From: Acidobacteriota bacterium
Lineage (GTDB): Bacteria; Acidobacteriota; Terriglobia; Acidiferrales; 2-02-FULL-67-57
Assembly (NCBI GenBank): GCA_016210855.1
Contig: JACQTJ010000021.1
Span: 1-55,714, forward strand
Length of the DNA: 55,714 bases
Reading direction: 5' to 3'
Under the pieces are notes generated by a model. That model was given only the letters and a program-made list of their open reading frames with translations, was not told the DNA's origin and made no database searches. The translations under genes were made by a program, and so were the position numbers. Within the stretch, counting starts at the first letter, position 1, and each line of letters opens with the position of its first letter. Of the stretch, positions 1-8,590 are shown in pieces.

Positions 1-377
1 CACTCTACCTCACTTGGTGGACGAATCCCTCGGCCAACCGCGCTGCGAGCCACCTGGCCCGCAAGCGGGCAATCAGTTATTCTACACCCGGCCGTTTCCC
101 CCCGCCAACCCCTGCTTCCTCTGTCATCCTGAGCGAAGTCCCTCGTCTGTCGCTCGGGACGGTGAGCGAAAGTCGAACCGCGAAGGATCTCAGCGGTGCC
201 AGCGGCTCGGCTGAGATTCCTCGACTCTGCCCGCCTGGTTGTTGCTGAACGGCTTCGCGGAGAACGGGCTTCGCTCGGAATGACAGAAGGGGAACTACTC
301 GTAGGCGAGGGCGATGATGGCGTCCTCGATGCGCAGCCAATCGAAGGGAGCCGAGCCGAAGGGTGCGCAGGCGGCTC
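1..377. other. Gene-free left edge with repeat and permease-tail remnant
   Basis: I see no convincing gene here. Positions 122-286 hold a copy of the dispersed palindromic repeat. Positions about 296-345 (minus strand) encode a short run, RIEDAIIALAYE followed by a stop, which closely resembles the last residues of the permease gene just upstream on that strand. The rest (1-121) shows no feature I can support. Confidence 0.6.
122..286. repeat. Dispersed palindromic repeat (AATGACA family), copy 1
   Basis: The element opens with TGTCATCCTGAGCGAAG and closes with GCTCGGAATGACAG, with internal GGATCTCAG and CTGAGATTCC arms. It is a long imperfect palindrome of the REP/MITE type. An inner segment (GGTGAGCGAAAGTCGAAC) recurs inside purH at 38911-38949. 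Confidence 0.8.
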
Positions 378-1484
378 TTATTCGTAGGCCAGGGCCACAA
401 TCGCATCCTGTCTTGCCGCCAGCCAGGCCGGGTACACCGCCCCCAGCACCCCGCCCACGGCCGCCAGCAGGCCCGCCTTCGCCAGCCAGCCGACGGTGAT
501 GAGGATGGTGAGGGTGGGGAACATTTCTTTGAGCAGGGCGCGGCTGCCGTAGCTGAAGCCCACCCCAATCGCCACTCCCGCCGCGCACAGCAGCAGCGAC
601 TCCCGCAGCACCAGACCGATGATGTCCGCCTTCGACGCCCCGAGCGACTTCAAGATCCCGATCTCGCGCGTCCGCTCGAGTATGGTGGTGTACATGGAGA
701 GGAAAATCACCAGGAAACCCACCACCACGGCCAGGGCGATCATCGAGTCCACGAACGCATCCAGCCCCGGCAGCTGCGACGACGTCATCATCGTCAAGTA
801 TTCCTTGAGCGGCCGCAGCTGGTGGCGCGGGAAGAGCTGGCGGATCTCTTCGGCCACCGCTTCGGTGTTCTTGGGGTCGTCGCAGCGGATGTAGAAGATG
901 GAGGCCTTGTCGTGGGCGGCCGAGAGCTCTTGGAGCTTCTCAATGGGCACGAACAGCCGGGCCCCTTTGCCGTGCTCGACGATACCCCGCACCGTGAAGT
1001 CGTTTTCGAACAGCCGCAATCTCTCCCCCACTTTCAGGTTCTTCGCGGCCGCGTACCAGTCGTCCACCAGGATGTCGGCCGGCTCTGCGAAGGGCCCCCC
1101 GGCGTGGTAGGCGAAGCCCTTGCTGACCGCCTCGAAGCTTTCGAGCTCAATCCCATACACCATGTCGAGCCCGCCCGAGGTGTTGAACTGCAAGAGCACC
1201 GGGGCCACGGCCGCCACGTGCGGCACCTGCTCAAGCTTCTCTTTGATCTTGATGGACATCGGGGCCCCGCTGAAGGCCATCAGGAAGCTGGCCGCCGGCG
1301 GCTGGAGCATCAGGTCGGCGCCTACGCCTTCGATGCGCTTGGCGGTCTCGTGCAGCAGGCCCGTGGTCAGCCCCACGATGATCACCACCAGGCAGACCTC
1401 CACCCCCACCGCCACCACCGTGATCAGGGTGCGCAGCGGCCGGTGCAGCAGGTTCCCCACCAGCATGGCCCGCAGGGCGTTCAT
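378..1484 (-). CDS. ABC transporter permease, FtsX/MacB type
   Basis: 368 residues. This is the membrane subunit of a MacB/LolC-like ABC exporter. A membrane segment lies at about residues 17-45, followed by a periplasmic MacB_PCD-like domain (about 50-230). The FtsX domain follows, with three further membrane segments near 245-268, 295-315 and 330-352. The motif REIGILKSLGAS lies in the cytoplasmic loop and is typical of FtsX permeases. The gene starts inside the last codons of the upstream lipoprotein gene (4-nt overlap), so they are co-transcribed. The ATPase partner is not seen in the window and would lie to the left. Family assignment is firm; the substrate is unknown, although the LolA-like neighbour suggests lipoprotein or lipid export. 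Confidence 0.9.
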   Translation of the reverse strand: MNALRAMLVGNLLHRPLRTLITVVAVGVEVCLVVIIVGLTTGLLHETAKRIEGVGADLMLQPPAASFLMAFSGAPMSIKIKEKLEQVPHVAAVAPVLLQFNTSGGLDMVYGIELESFEAVSKGFAYHAGGPFAEPADILVDDWYAAAKNLKVGERLRLFENDFTVRGIVEHGKGARLFVPIEKLQELSAAHDKASIFYIRCDDPKNTEAVAEEIRQLFPRHQLRPLKEYLTMMTSSQLPGLDAFVDSMIALAVVVGFLVIFLSMYTTILERTREIGILKSLGASKADIIGLVLRESLLLCAAGVAIGVGFSYGSRALLKEMFPTLTILITVGWLAKAGLLAAVGGVLGAVYPAWLAARQDAIVALAYE

Positions 1485-2416
1485 TCCGTTTTCCTGGCTG
1501 CGGCCGCGTCGTCGTTGAGCTCCACCAGCTCCACTCCGGCTGGCCTCTCGAGCTCGAACCGCTCCGCCGGCAGGGGCTGGTTGAGCTTGAGCTCCTTCAC
1601 CAGCAGCTTCAGTCGGTAGTCTTCCTGCGGCCGCACCAGCTCGATTTCGCGCGGGTAGCTCACCCCGTCAGTCTTGCCCCAGCCGTGGTAGTGGACGTCG
1701 GCCAGGAGTCGCCCCTCGGCGTCAAAGCGCTGCGCCCGCACCAGGCTGAGGTCGGTGCGGTCGAACCACCATTTGCGGCTGAGCTGCCAGATGGGGTAGC
1801 GCGCCTCCGGGGAATCCTCCGGCTGGGCCATCTCCGTCACCGCGTAGTACCGCCGGCCGGCGAACTCGTTTTCTTCCAGAAACAGCAGGGCCAGCGGTTG
1901 CCGCTGGGGCGCGGAGAGAAACAGGGCCTCGAGCAGGTGCTGCGGGCGCAGGTTCTCAATGGGCTTCTCGCTCCGCCGCGCCAGGCGTGTCGGCCCCACG
2001 ATGAACTTGTTCTTGGTGGGGAGAAAGATGCGGAACTCGCGATCGTCGGCCGCCATGTCGAAGATGTTCTTGCGGACGAGAGGCGCCTGCCCGATCACGC
2101 GGATGTGATGGCGGTTGGCCGCTCCCTCCGGCCGGCGCTCGGCCAGCACGAAGGCGCGCACGTCGTGGTACTCCTCGATGACGCCGCTATAGGCCGAGCC
2201 GGTCGAGGGCACAAGCTCCGTCTGGGCGTTGATGAAGGTCACGGCCTCGGCTTGCTGCCGGAGCCGCCCCACCAGCTCTTCGAGCGTGGCGGTCCGGAGC
2301 GTCAGAACTTTCTCGGCCGGCAGCCGTTCGGTCTTCTTCACCCCGCAGCCCCCCAGCCCGAGCAGGGGGAGACTGCACAGCGCCAGCGTGGCCAGCTTGA
2401 GGCTCTTTCCCGGCAC
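1481..2416 (-). CDS. LolA/DUF4292-like outer-membrane lipoprotein
   Basis: 311 residues, starting with GTG. The N-terminus is a lipoprotein signal with lipobox LGGC near residues 21-24, so the mature protein is probably lipid-anchored. The rest lacks membrane segments and has the look of the LolA/LolB-like beta-barrel fold, for example a conserved stretch with FRIFLPTKNKFIVG. It overlaps the downstream FtsX-type permease by 4 nt, which suggests a shared role in moving lipoproteins or lipids. The fold assignment rests on general resemblance rather than a diagnostic motif. Confidence 0.7.
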   Translation of the reverse strand: MPGKSLKLATLALCSLPLLGLGGCGVKKTERLPAEKVLTLRTATLEELVGRLRQQAEAVTFINAQTELVPSTGSAYSGVIEEYHDVRAFVLAERRPEGAANRHHIRVIGQAPLVRKNIFDMAADDREFRIFLPTKNKFIVGPTRLARRSEKPIENLRPQHLLEALFLSAPQRQPLALLFLEENEFAGRRYYAVTEMAQPEDSPEARYPIWQLSRKWWFDRTDLSLVRAQRFDAEGRLLADVHYHGWGKTDGVSYPREIELVRPQEDYRLKLLVKELKLNQPLPAERFELERPAGVELVELNDDAAAARKTE

Positions 2417-2531
2417 CGGTCCCTTCAGTCAATTCATCGCGCTGCGGCCAATCCTTCACTCTACCCGACCGCTTCGAAAACGGTCAATCGGATTCGCTGC
2501 GCACGCCGGATCAGCAGACTCGGCGGCGCCC

Positions 2532-4340
2532 CTACAAGGGTCGGACGGCCAGCAGGACGTCGAGGGCCAGCAATCCAGCGGCGCGCAGCCAGGCCCAGCG
2601 GGGCTTTGAGGCTTCGCAGAGGAGGTGGCCCAGGGGGCGTGGCTCGGCAGAGCCCCTCTCGGCTTTGGCCGCCCGCCACCGTACCGGCACCGCCAGCCCG
2701 TCACCGGCTCCGGGGTCGGTCGCGAGCGCCCCGAGGAGGCGGTGGCGTGCCTGGGTGAGCCCGTAGCTGGTGAGCATCCCCTGCCAGCCGAGCTGCGGGG
2801 CCACCAGGAAGCCCGACTGCCAGCGCTGCCCGGGCAGGTAGCTCCGTTCCAGGCCTACCAGCGGCAGCCAGCTCCGCCGCGGGGCGAGCGACAACGCTCG
2901 CAGGGCCGGCTGGGAGAAGACGAGCAGGCTGAACGTGGCGGTGTAGGTTGAAAGCTCGAGTGGCCCGCGGCCCCAGGCGGGCAGCCGCGACCCGATCGAG
3001 AACTGCAAGGGGCCGGCCAGGCTGAGCGGCCCGAGCGGGCCGGCGAGCGTCCAGCGGCCGCGCGGCTTCTCCCGCAACCAAAGGGTCAGGTGCACGAGAC
3101 GCTTCTCCGGGTCGAGCCCGGCCACGACGTCGCCCTCAGTCAGGGGCTCGAACAGCCCGGTCTCATTCAACCGGGCTAGGCCGCGTCGCAGGGCGGCGCG
3201 GTCGAACCACTCGCCTTCCTCGAGGGGCAGGGCGCGCCGCAGGGTGAGGTCGCTGACGGCGTGGTGGCCGCGGAACTCGATTCGTCCCAGCGTGTAAGGC
3301 GGGCCCGCCTCGGCGGCTGAGGTCAAGTTGACCCAATGGTCGCCCGACGGCAGACTCTCAGCCGGGCTGGCTGGCTGAGAGGGTTCGACCTCCACGCGGG
3401 CCGCGAAGTTCAGGGCGCCCTGGTGCTCTGAGCTTTCCTGGGCTTCGAGCAGGGAGCGGCACAGCGCCTGGGCCGGATAGTTGCCTTCGACGTCGGGGGC
3501 GAGCTCCTCGGTCGGGCTCGCTCCGGCCACCTCGACGCCGCTGACTCGGTAGCGCGGCCCCGCCTCTACGGCATACGTAATCGTCGCTTTGTCCTCTGCG
3601 AAGTCCACGCCGGCAAGAGACACCCGGGCGTCGAAGTACCCTCGGGAGAGATAGAAGGATTGCAGTCGTACCAGGTCGGCCTCGACGCCTTGCTGGCTGA
3701 ACGCCGGGTGCAACCGCCAGCCGCCCCACAGCCCGGGCACCCCGGGCAGCAGCCGCCTGATCCGCGTCGCCAGGAGCGTCCCCTGCAACTCGCCGGACTT
3801 CATCTCCGGGCTGCCGGAAAACCGCACTTCCTCGACGCGGTAGGCCGGGCCGGGCTCCACGCGCAGGCGCAAGTCGGCTGCTTGGAAGCCAACCGGAATC
3901 AGCTCGGCCGCCACCGCGGCGTCGCGATGGCCTTCTTCGACGAGTTGTCGCCGCAGGGCCGCGGCCACTTGTCGGGCCCACACCGCGTCCACCGGCGCCC
4001 CGGGCTTGAGGCCGAGTGGGCGCCGCTCGCGGGCTGGCTCGAACTCGACCCGCCGCAGGTAGAGCCGAGGCCGCTCGGCCAGGGTGAAGACCAGCTGGAG
4101 TCCCTCCGGGCTTTCTGTGCTCTCGACGTGGATGTCTTCGAACTGGCCGGTGGCCCACAGGCGCCGCAGGTCGCGCTCGAGCCCGGCGCGGTCGAGCCCC
4201 TGCCCGGCGTGGGTTTCAAGCTCGACACCCCGGGTGTGGCCGCGCACCTGAAGGGTTTGAATGAAGGGTTCCTCCCCGCGGCAGGGGAGCAAGGAAAGAA
4301 GCCCGAAGAGCAAAGTCGCGCTGCCGATTGTGGTTCGCAT
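2532..4340 (-). CDS. POTRA-domain BamA/TamA-like protein with short C-terminus
   Basis: 602 residues from ATG at 4340, preceded by a signal peptide (residues 1-22). An upstream in-frame start at 4499 would overlap mltG and is unlikely. Residues about 25-430 form a series of POTRA-like units with repeated signatures such as YRVEEVRFSG, YRVSGVEVAG and YTLGRIEFRG and 'YLSRGYFDARV'. This is the layout of BamA and TamA. The region after about residue 440 is only about 160 residues, too short for the usual barrel of about 350 residues, and ends in a hydrophobic tail. The stop codon lies in a GCGCCCCTACAAGGG motif resembling repeat sequence at 6784. It could be a truncated BamA paralogue or a POTRA-only factor. 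Confidence 0.75.
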   Translation of the reverse strand: MRTTIGSATLLFGLLSLLPCRGEEPFIQTLQVRGHTRGVELETHAGQGLDRAGLERDLRRLWATGQFEDIHVESTESPEGLQLVFTLAERPRLYLRRVEFEPARERRPLGLKPGAPVDAVWARQVAAALRRQLVEEGHRDAAVAAELIPVGFQAADLRLRVEPGPAYRVEEVRFSGSPEMKSGELQGTLLATRIRRLLPGVPGLWGGWRLHPAFSQQGVEADLVRLQSFYLSRGYFDARVSLAGVDFAEDKATITYAVEAGPRYRVSGVEVAGASPTEELAPDVEGNYPAQALCRSLLEAQESSEHQGALNFAARVEVEPSQPASPAESLPSGDHWVNLTSAAEAGPPYTLGRIEFRGHHAVSDLTLRRALPLEEGEWFDRAALRRGLARLNETGLFEPLTEGDVVAGLDPEKRLVHLTLWLREKPRGRWTLAGPLGPLSLAGPLQFSIGSRLPAWGRGPLELSTYTATFSLLVFSQPALRALSLAPRRSWLPLVGLERSYLPGQRWQSGFLVAPQLGWQGMLTSYGLTQARHRLLGALATDPGAGDGLAVPVRWRAAKAERGSAEPRPLGHLLCEASKPRWAWLRAAGLLALDVLLAVRPL

Positions 4341-4368
4341 GGCCGGTTCTTGGAAAGATGCTCCGGTC

Positions 4369-5445
4369 CTACCTCGGGTTGCCGTTCGACCCGGCTTTGC
4401 GCTCCTGCCGGGCGCGGAGCCGGCGGTAGCGGGCCACGTTGCGCTCGTGCTCGGCGCCGGTGCGGGCGAAGTCGTGCCCGCCGCGGGTGTTGCTGACAAA
4501 GTAGAGGAAGTCGGACCGGGGCGGATTCAGGACGGCTTCGAGCGCCGCCCGCCCGGGATTGGCGATGGGGCCGGGGGGCAGGCCCGCATAGAGATACGTG
4601 TTGTAGGGTGATTTACGCTCGAGGTCGGAGACGTTGATGACGCCGTCGAACTGCCCGCGGGCCGCCAGCCGGGCGGCGTAGATGACGGTGGGGTCGCATT
4701 GCAGTGGCAGCCGCCGCTCCAGGCGGTTGTAAAACACCGCTGCAATCAGGCCGCGCTCCTGCGGCACACCCGTCTCCTTCTCGACCAGCGAGGCCAGGGT
4801 CACGAGTCGGTGCGTGGTCAGGGTCCCCCCCGGCCCGGCTGGCAGGCGGGAGTCGGCGCCGCGCTCCCGCAGCGCCCCGTATACCTGCCGGAAGTGCTCA
4901 ACCATGCTGCGGGCCATGGCCGCTGGGTCCGCGGGCCGGGCGAAGTGGTAAGTGTCCGGGAAAAGATAGCCTTCGAGAGTCGTCGCCTCCGGGGCTAGGT
5001 CGCGGATGAGATCGGGCTTCTCCGCCGCGTGGAGGAAAGCCTGGCGCGAGGCCAGCTGCAGGCGCTCCACCTCGGCGGCGATGTCCCAGCGGGTGTAGCC
5101 CTCGGGTATGGTGAGGGGGTAGAGATGCACCTCGCCCCGGGCGAGCTTCGCGAATACCCCGGCGGCGCTGACCGGGCGGTCAAAGACGTACTCGCCGGCC
5201 TTGAGGGTCCGGTGTGGCTGGGCGTAGGCGTACAGCAGGAACGGCCAGCGGGAGGGGAGCACGCCCTGGGCCGCGAGCCGGTCGGCGATGGCGCGGCGGC
5301 CAAGCCCCTGCTCGATTACCACCACCGCCTGGCCGCTGTAGCCCTGGTAGGGCCAGAGCAGCAGCGCCGCCACCCCGGCCACCGCCGCCAGCAGGGCCAG
5401 CCCGATGCGGCGTCCGAGCGACGGTCTGGAAAAGCGGTCTGGCAT
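4369..5445 (-). CDS. mltG: Endolytic murein transglycosylase MltG (YceG)
   Basis: 358 residues. MltG is an inner-membrane lytic transglycosylase that cleaves nascent peptidoglycan and terminates glycan synthesis. One membrane helix lies at residues 13-31. A LysM-like part follows, then the YceG domain with LEGYLFPDTY (158-167), ASLVEKET (218-225, with Glu222 the expected catalytic acid), QCDPTVIYA and the SPYNTY...GLPPGPIANPG signature. Its ATG shares one base with the stop of ruvX, so the two are translationally coupled. The mltG-ruvX pairing is common in bacteria. Length and motifs are complete. Confidence 0.97.
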   Translation of the reverse strand: MPDRFSRPSLGRRIGLALLAAVAGVAALLLWPYQGYSGQAVVVIEQGLGRRAIADRLAAQGVLPSRWPFLLYAYAQPHRTLKAGEYVFDRPVSAAGVFAKLARGEVHLYPLTIPEGYTRWDIAAEVERLQLASRQAFLHAAEKPDLIRDLAPEATTLEGYLFPDTYHFARPADPAAMARSMVEHFRQVYGALRERGADSRLPAGPGGTLTTHRLVTLASLVEKETGVPQERGLIAAVFYNRLERRLPLQCDPTVIYAARLAARGQFDGVINVSDLERKSPYNTYLYAGLPPGPIANPGRAALEAVLNPPRSDFLYFVSNTRGGHDFARTGAEHERNVARYRRLRARQERKAGSNGNPR

Positions 5446-5921
5446 CAGGACTCAGCCGGCGCAGGGTTTTTTTCGCGAGCCGCGCGGGCAGTCTGGTGCT
5501 CGAGGTAGCTTTCGAGGATGAGCGTGGCGGCCAGGCGGTCCACGGCGTCTTTGCGCTGGGCGCGCGTCCCGAACCGTCGGGACCCGGCGGCGCGCAGCCG
5601 CTGTTCGGCCTCCCAGGAGGTGAGGCGCTCGTCGAAGAGCTCAACCGGCAGGCGCAGCTCGCGTCGCAGCCAGTCGGCGAAGCGGGCCGCTTGCTGCGCC
5701 CGGGCCCCGGCATAGCCCTTGAGGTGCAAGGGGTGGCCCACCACGATGCGCTCGACCTCGATCGCTTCCACCAGTTCCCGGAGACGCTTGAGGTCGGCGC
5801 GCCGGTTCGTGCGCCGCAGCGTCGGCAAGCCCTGCGCGCCGAGCCCCAACGCGTCGGTCACCGCCAGGCCGATGTTCTTGCTCCCCAGGTCAATCGCCAG
5901 GATGCGTCCGCTGCTCTTCAC
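5445..5921 (-). CDS. ruvX: Pre-16S rRNA nuclease RuvX/YqgF
   Basis: 158 residues when started at GTG 5921. RuvX has the RNase H fold and processes the 5' end of 16S rRNA precursor. The motifs are AIDLGSKNIGLA (first catalytic Asp), IVVGHPL and FDERLTS. The C-terminus keeps the KDAVDRLAATLILESYL helix. The longer frame to 6068 is rejected because a near-consensus promoter (TGGACA, 18 nt, TATAAT) ends only 6 nt before this GTG, so translation would begin at or beside the transcript's first base. mltG follows directly. Confidence 0.93.
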   Translation of the reverse strand: MKSSGRILAIDLGSKNIGLAVTDALGLGAQGLPTLRRTNRRADLKRLRELVEAIEVERIVVGHPLHLKGYAGARAQQAARFADWLRRELRLPVELFDERLTSWEAEQRLRAAGSRRFGTRAQRKDAVDRLAATLILESYLEHQTARAAREKNPAPAES

Positions 5922-5927
5922 CCGCCC

Positions 5928-5957
5928 ATTATAGGGAGCGCTCTCGCGGGGTGTCCA
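5928..5957 (-). promoter_or_regulatory. Promoter of ruvX, predicted leaderless
   Basis: On the minus strand the -35 box is TGGACA (5952-5957) and the -10 box is TATAAT (5928-5933), with an 18-nt spacer. The GTG start of ruvX begins 6 nt after the -10 box, where transcription would be expected to start. No Shine-Dalgarno sequence is present. Confidence 0.7.
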
Positions 5958-6001
5958 GCCACGCTGAGGAAGGGTTCCCGTCCGTTCCCTGGATGGCCTT
6001 C

Positions 6002-6039
6002 CCATGCGTTCGAATGTCTTCTGAACGCAGAACGCATGG
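6002..6039. repeat. Perfect 10-bp inverted repeat between divergent genes
   Basis: CCATGCGTTC (6002-6011) and GAACGCATGG (6030-6039) are exact inverted copies separated by 18 nt. The site sits between divergent ruvX and the Spy-like gene. It could be an operator or a hairpin in the leader of the Spy-like gene. Confidence 0.5.
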
Positions 6040-6198
6040 CGGGCCAGGAGGGAATGCCTTCCCCCCACAGCCCGGCGCTGAACGCCAGGGCGGTCTGCGG
6101 TGTCTCAACAGGTGAACCCGCCGGGCCCTGCAACTTTTCCCGGCCAGCCGGGTTTGACCCCAGCAGCGGGGGAGTCGAGGTTCAAGGAGGAGAAGCCA

Positions 6199-6756
6199 AT
6201 GAAACCAGGACGAGTGCTTATCAGCCTGCTCGTGGCCGCCGTGGTGTTCGCCGGGGTGGCGACGCTCCCGGCCGCTGCGGCCGAGAAGAGAGGGCAGGGG
6301 TCGGTGCCGCAGGTCCCCGAGATTCCGACCAGCGACTTGCCGCCGTCTCTCGAGATTCCATTCGTGGCCCAGGCCCTGGCGACCGAGGAGGGCCCGGAGT
6401 ACGCCTTGCGCGTGGTGGCGGCCTTTCTGGAGTTGACCGACGAGCAGGTGGCTTCCCTGACCACGCTGCTCGAGCAGCGGAACGAGGCCATCGCGCCCCT
6501 GAGCGAGGAGATCCGGGAGCGCCAGCAGCAAATCGCCGAGCAATTCGACTCCGGAGCCCCCGACCCCGCCACCATCGGCCAGCTGGTGATTGAGGTCCAC
6601 CAGTTCAGGCAGCTCATCCACCAGGCCCAGCAGAGTTTCCTCGAAAGCTTCACCAGCCTGCTCAACGAGGAGCAGCAGCGCCGCTACCAGGCCATCCGCA
6701 TGGCCGAGCGCTTGCAGCGCTTCCTGCCGGCCTTTGCGAGGCTGCGCCTGATTTAG
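6199..6756 (+). CDS. Periplasmic Spy/CpxP-like protein
   Basis: 185 residues from ATG 6199, with a clear AAGGAGG (6184-6190) 8 nt upstream. A signal peptide ends near residue 27 (AAAA). The mature protein is helical and contains the LTxxQ-type motif LTDEQVASL and a second half-site, LLNEEQQRRYQAI. This is the pattern of Spy/CpxP family periplasmic chaperones and metal-stress proteins. It has no Cys, and no typical metal-binding His cluster. A GC-rich hairpin follows the gene. The family is likely; the ligand is unknown. Confidence 0.7.
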   Translation: MKPGRVLISLLVAAVVFAGVATLPAAAAEKRGQGSVPQVPEIPTSDLPPSLEIPFVAQALATEEGPEYALRVVAAFLELTDEQVASLTTLLEQRNEAIAPLSEEIRERQQQIAEQFDSGAPDPATIGQLVIEVHQFRQLIHQAQQSFLESFTSLLNEEQQRRYQAIRMAERLQRFLPAFARLRLI

Positions 6757-6784
6757 CCCAGAACCCCCCGAAGCGCAGCCGACG

Positions 6785-6802
6785 GGCGCCCCTACGGGCG
6801 CC
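6785..6802 (+). terminator. Possible hairpin terminator after Spy-like gene
   Basis: GGCGCCC and GGGCGCC form a perfect 7-bp stem around a CTAC loop, followed by a pyrimidine-rich but T-poor run (TGTCTCCTTTCC). It lies 28 nt after the stop codon. The core GGGCGCCCCTAC also resembles a repeat seen at about 2527, so it may be repeat-derived. Confidence 0.4.
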
Positions 6803-6876
6803 TGTCTCCTTTCCTCGCCTCTGGGGTGTATACTGGCACCCACGTCAGTTTCAATCACTGCTTCCCGGAGGGCACG

Positions 6877-8214
6877 ATGAGGCCTTCACGGACTCTCCTG
6901 CGGCTCGCGGCTTTGTTGAGCCTGTTTTTGATGGCGGGTTTGGTCGCGGCGGCGCAGCAGCCGTCGCCGCCCGCTCCTGCCCAGCCGGCTCAGCCGCCGG
7001 CCGCGGAAAAACAGGTGAAGGAGTACACTCTGACCCCGGAGAAGTACGAGCAGGCCATCGCCTACTCGCGGGCGCAATACCAGCTCTACTTCATCGGCTT
7101 CGTCTACGGCCTCGCCATCCTGCTCGTAGTTTTGCTCGCCCGGCTGGCGCCGAGGTTCCGCGACTGGGCCGAGCGCGCCTCCCAGCGCCGCGTTATCCAG
7201 GTGATTATTTTCGCCCCTCTCCTCCAGTTGGCCCTGGGCGTGTTGGGCCTGCCTACCGACATCTACGGCCATTGGCTTTCTCTCCGCTACGACCAGTCGG
7301 TGCAAGGCTGGGGCTCCTGGTTTTGGGACTACACCAAAGCCGGACTGATTGGGTTGGTCATTGGGACGTTTCTCATCTGGATTCTTTATGGGGTCGTTCG
7401 CCGCAGCCCGCGTCGCTGGTGGTTCTACTTCTGGCTGGCCTCGCTGCCCATCCTGGTGTTTCTGCTCTTCATCGCCCCGGTGGTCATCCATCCGTTGTTC
7501 TTCAAGTTCGAGCCGCTGGAGAAGACGCAGCCGGCGCTGGTGACGGAGATTGAAAAGGTCGTCGAGCGCGGCGGGCTCACCATCCCGCGCGACCGCATGT
7601 TCGAGATGAAAGCGAGCGAGAAGCTCAAGTCCGTGAGCGCCTACCTCACCGGCTTCGGAGCCTCGAAGCGCGTCGTGGTCTGGGACACGACCATCGGCAA
7701 GATGACCGTGCCCCAGACGCTTTTCGTCTTCGGGCACGAGATGGGCCACTACGTCCTCGGCCACATCCCCAAGCGCATCGCCTTCATCGCCGTGGTCCTG
7801 CTGGTATGCCTCTTCCTGGGCTACCGGGGGATGCACTGGGCCCTGGGACGCTGGGGGGAGCGCTGGGGCGTCCGCGGGGTGGACGACTGGGCCTCGCTGC
7901 CGGTGCTGATGCTTCTCCTGTCCCTGTTCGGCTTTTTGTTCTCTCCCGCCGGCAGCAGCTACAGTCGCTGGCAGGAGCACCAGGCCGACGTCTACGGGTT
8001 GGAGGTGATTCACGGGCTCGTGCCCGAGTCGGGCCGGGTGGCGGGCGAAGCCTTCCAGATTCTGGGCGAGATCAACCTGGCCGACCCCGAGCCAAGCACG
8101 TTCATCAAGGTCTGGCTCTACAGCCACCCGCCGCTCAACGAGCGCATTGTCTTCGCCCAGGCCTACGACCCCTGGGGGAAAGGCGAGAAGCCCCAGTTCG
8201 TCCCGGCGCAGTAA
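6877..8214 (+). CDS. M48 family zinc endopeptidase, Ste24-like
   Basis: 445 residues from ATG 6877, with GGAGG 5 nt upstream. This is an integral membrane metalloprotease of the CAAX prenyl protease 1 (Ste24) type. A signal-like segment (residues 8-27) is followed by a Pro/Ala-rich stretch and several membrane helices. The zinc site is HEMGH (287-291), with the third ligand Glu367 in EHQAD. The C-terminal SHPPLNERI motif is typical of M48 proteins. Length and order match full-length Ste24-like bacterial proteins. Bacteria lack prenylated CAAX substrates in general, so the role is probably membrane protein quality control (inference). A TATACT box at 6828 may be its -10 element. Confidence 0.93.
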   Translation: MRPSRTLLRLAALLSLFLMAGLVAAAQQPSPPAPAQPAQPPAAEKQVKEYTLTPEKYEQAIAYSRAQYQLYFIGFVYGLAILLVVLLARLAPRFRDWAERASQRRVIQVIIFAPLLQLALGVLGLPTDIYGHWLSLRYDQSVQGWGSWFWDYTKAGLIGLVIGTFLIWILYGVVRRSPRRWWFYFWLASLPILVFLLFIAPVVIHPLFFKFEPLEKTQPALVTEIEKVVERGGLTIPRDRMFEMKASEKLKSVSAYLTGFGASKRVVVWDTTIGKMTVPQTLFVFGHEMGHYVLGHIPKRIAFIAVVLLVCLFLGYRGMHWALGRWGERWGVRGVDDWASLPVLMLLLSLFGFLFSPAGSSYSRWQEHQADVYGLEVIHGLVPESGRVAGEAFQILGEINLADPEPSTFIKVWLYSHPPLNERIVFAQAYDPWGKGEKPQFVPAQ

Positions 8215-8230
8215 AGGCGGGGCGGCCGAC

Positions 8231-8590
8231 CTAGATAAGGCGGCGGTGCCAGTATTCCCGGAAGGAGGCCACCTGCTCGCCCTCGAATTCGGCCAGTAGG
8301 ATGCCGCGCAGTTCCCGCCGCTCTCCGCTCGGGACGTGCGCATAGCGGGCGCCCCACTCGGCGATTACGGTGTTGCCGACCAGGTGGGGCTCGCGCATCA
8401 GCACATCAATGTCCTTCTGCTGGGCGGTGGCCCCCTGCCAGTAGGTGCGGATGCCCTGGCGGCCGACGATGGGCTCGTCGAAGGGGTCTTCGTGGTAGAG
8501 GGCCTGGTCGGTGAAGAGGCTGGCGGCCAAGTCGGGGTCGCGGCTCTCCCAGGCCCGGGCGTAGGTTTCCAAGAACTTCTTGGCGTTCAT
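8231..8590 (-). CDS. SnoaL-like/NTF2-fold protein
   Basis: 119 residues. The sequence follows the NTF2-like pattern: an N-terminal helix (FLETYARAWESRD), DLAASLFTDQALYHEDPF, a GRQGIRTYW turn and a strand-rich C-terminus ending FREYWHRR. Such proteins include polyketide cyclases, limonene epoxide hydrolases and many ligand-binding proteins, so no reaction can be assigned. Its ATG overlaps the stop of the ThiE/TenI gene by 4 nt, indicating co-transcription. Confidence 0.8.
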   Translation of the reverse strand: MNAKKFLETYARAWESRDPDLAASLFTDQALYHEDPFDEPIVGRQGIRTYWQGATAQQKDIDVLMREPHLVGNTVIAEWGARYAHVPSGERRELRGILLAEFEGEQVASFREYWHRRLI

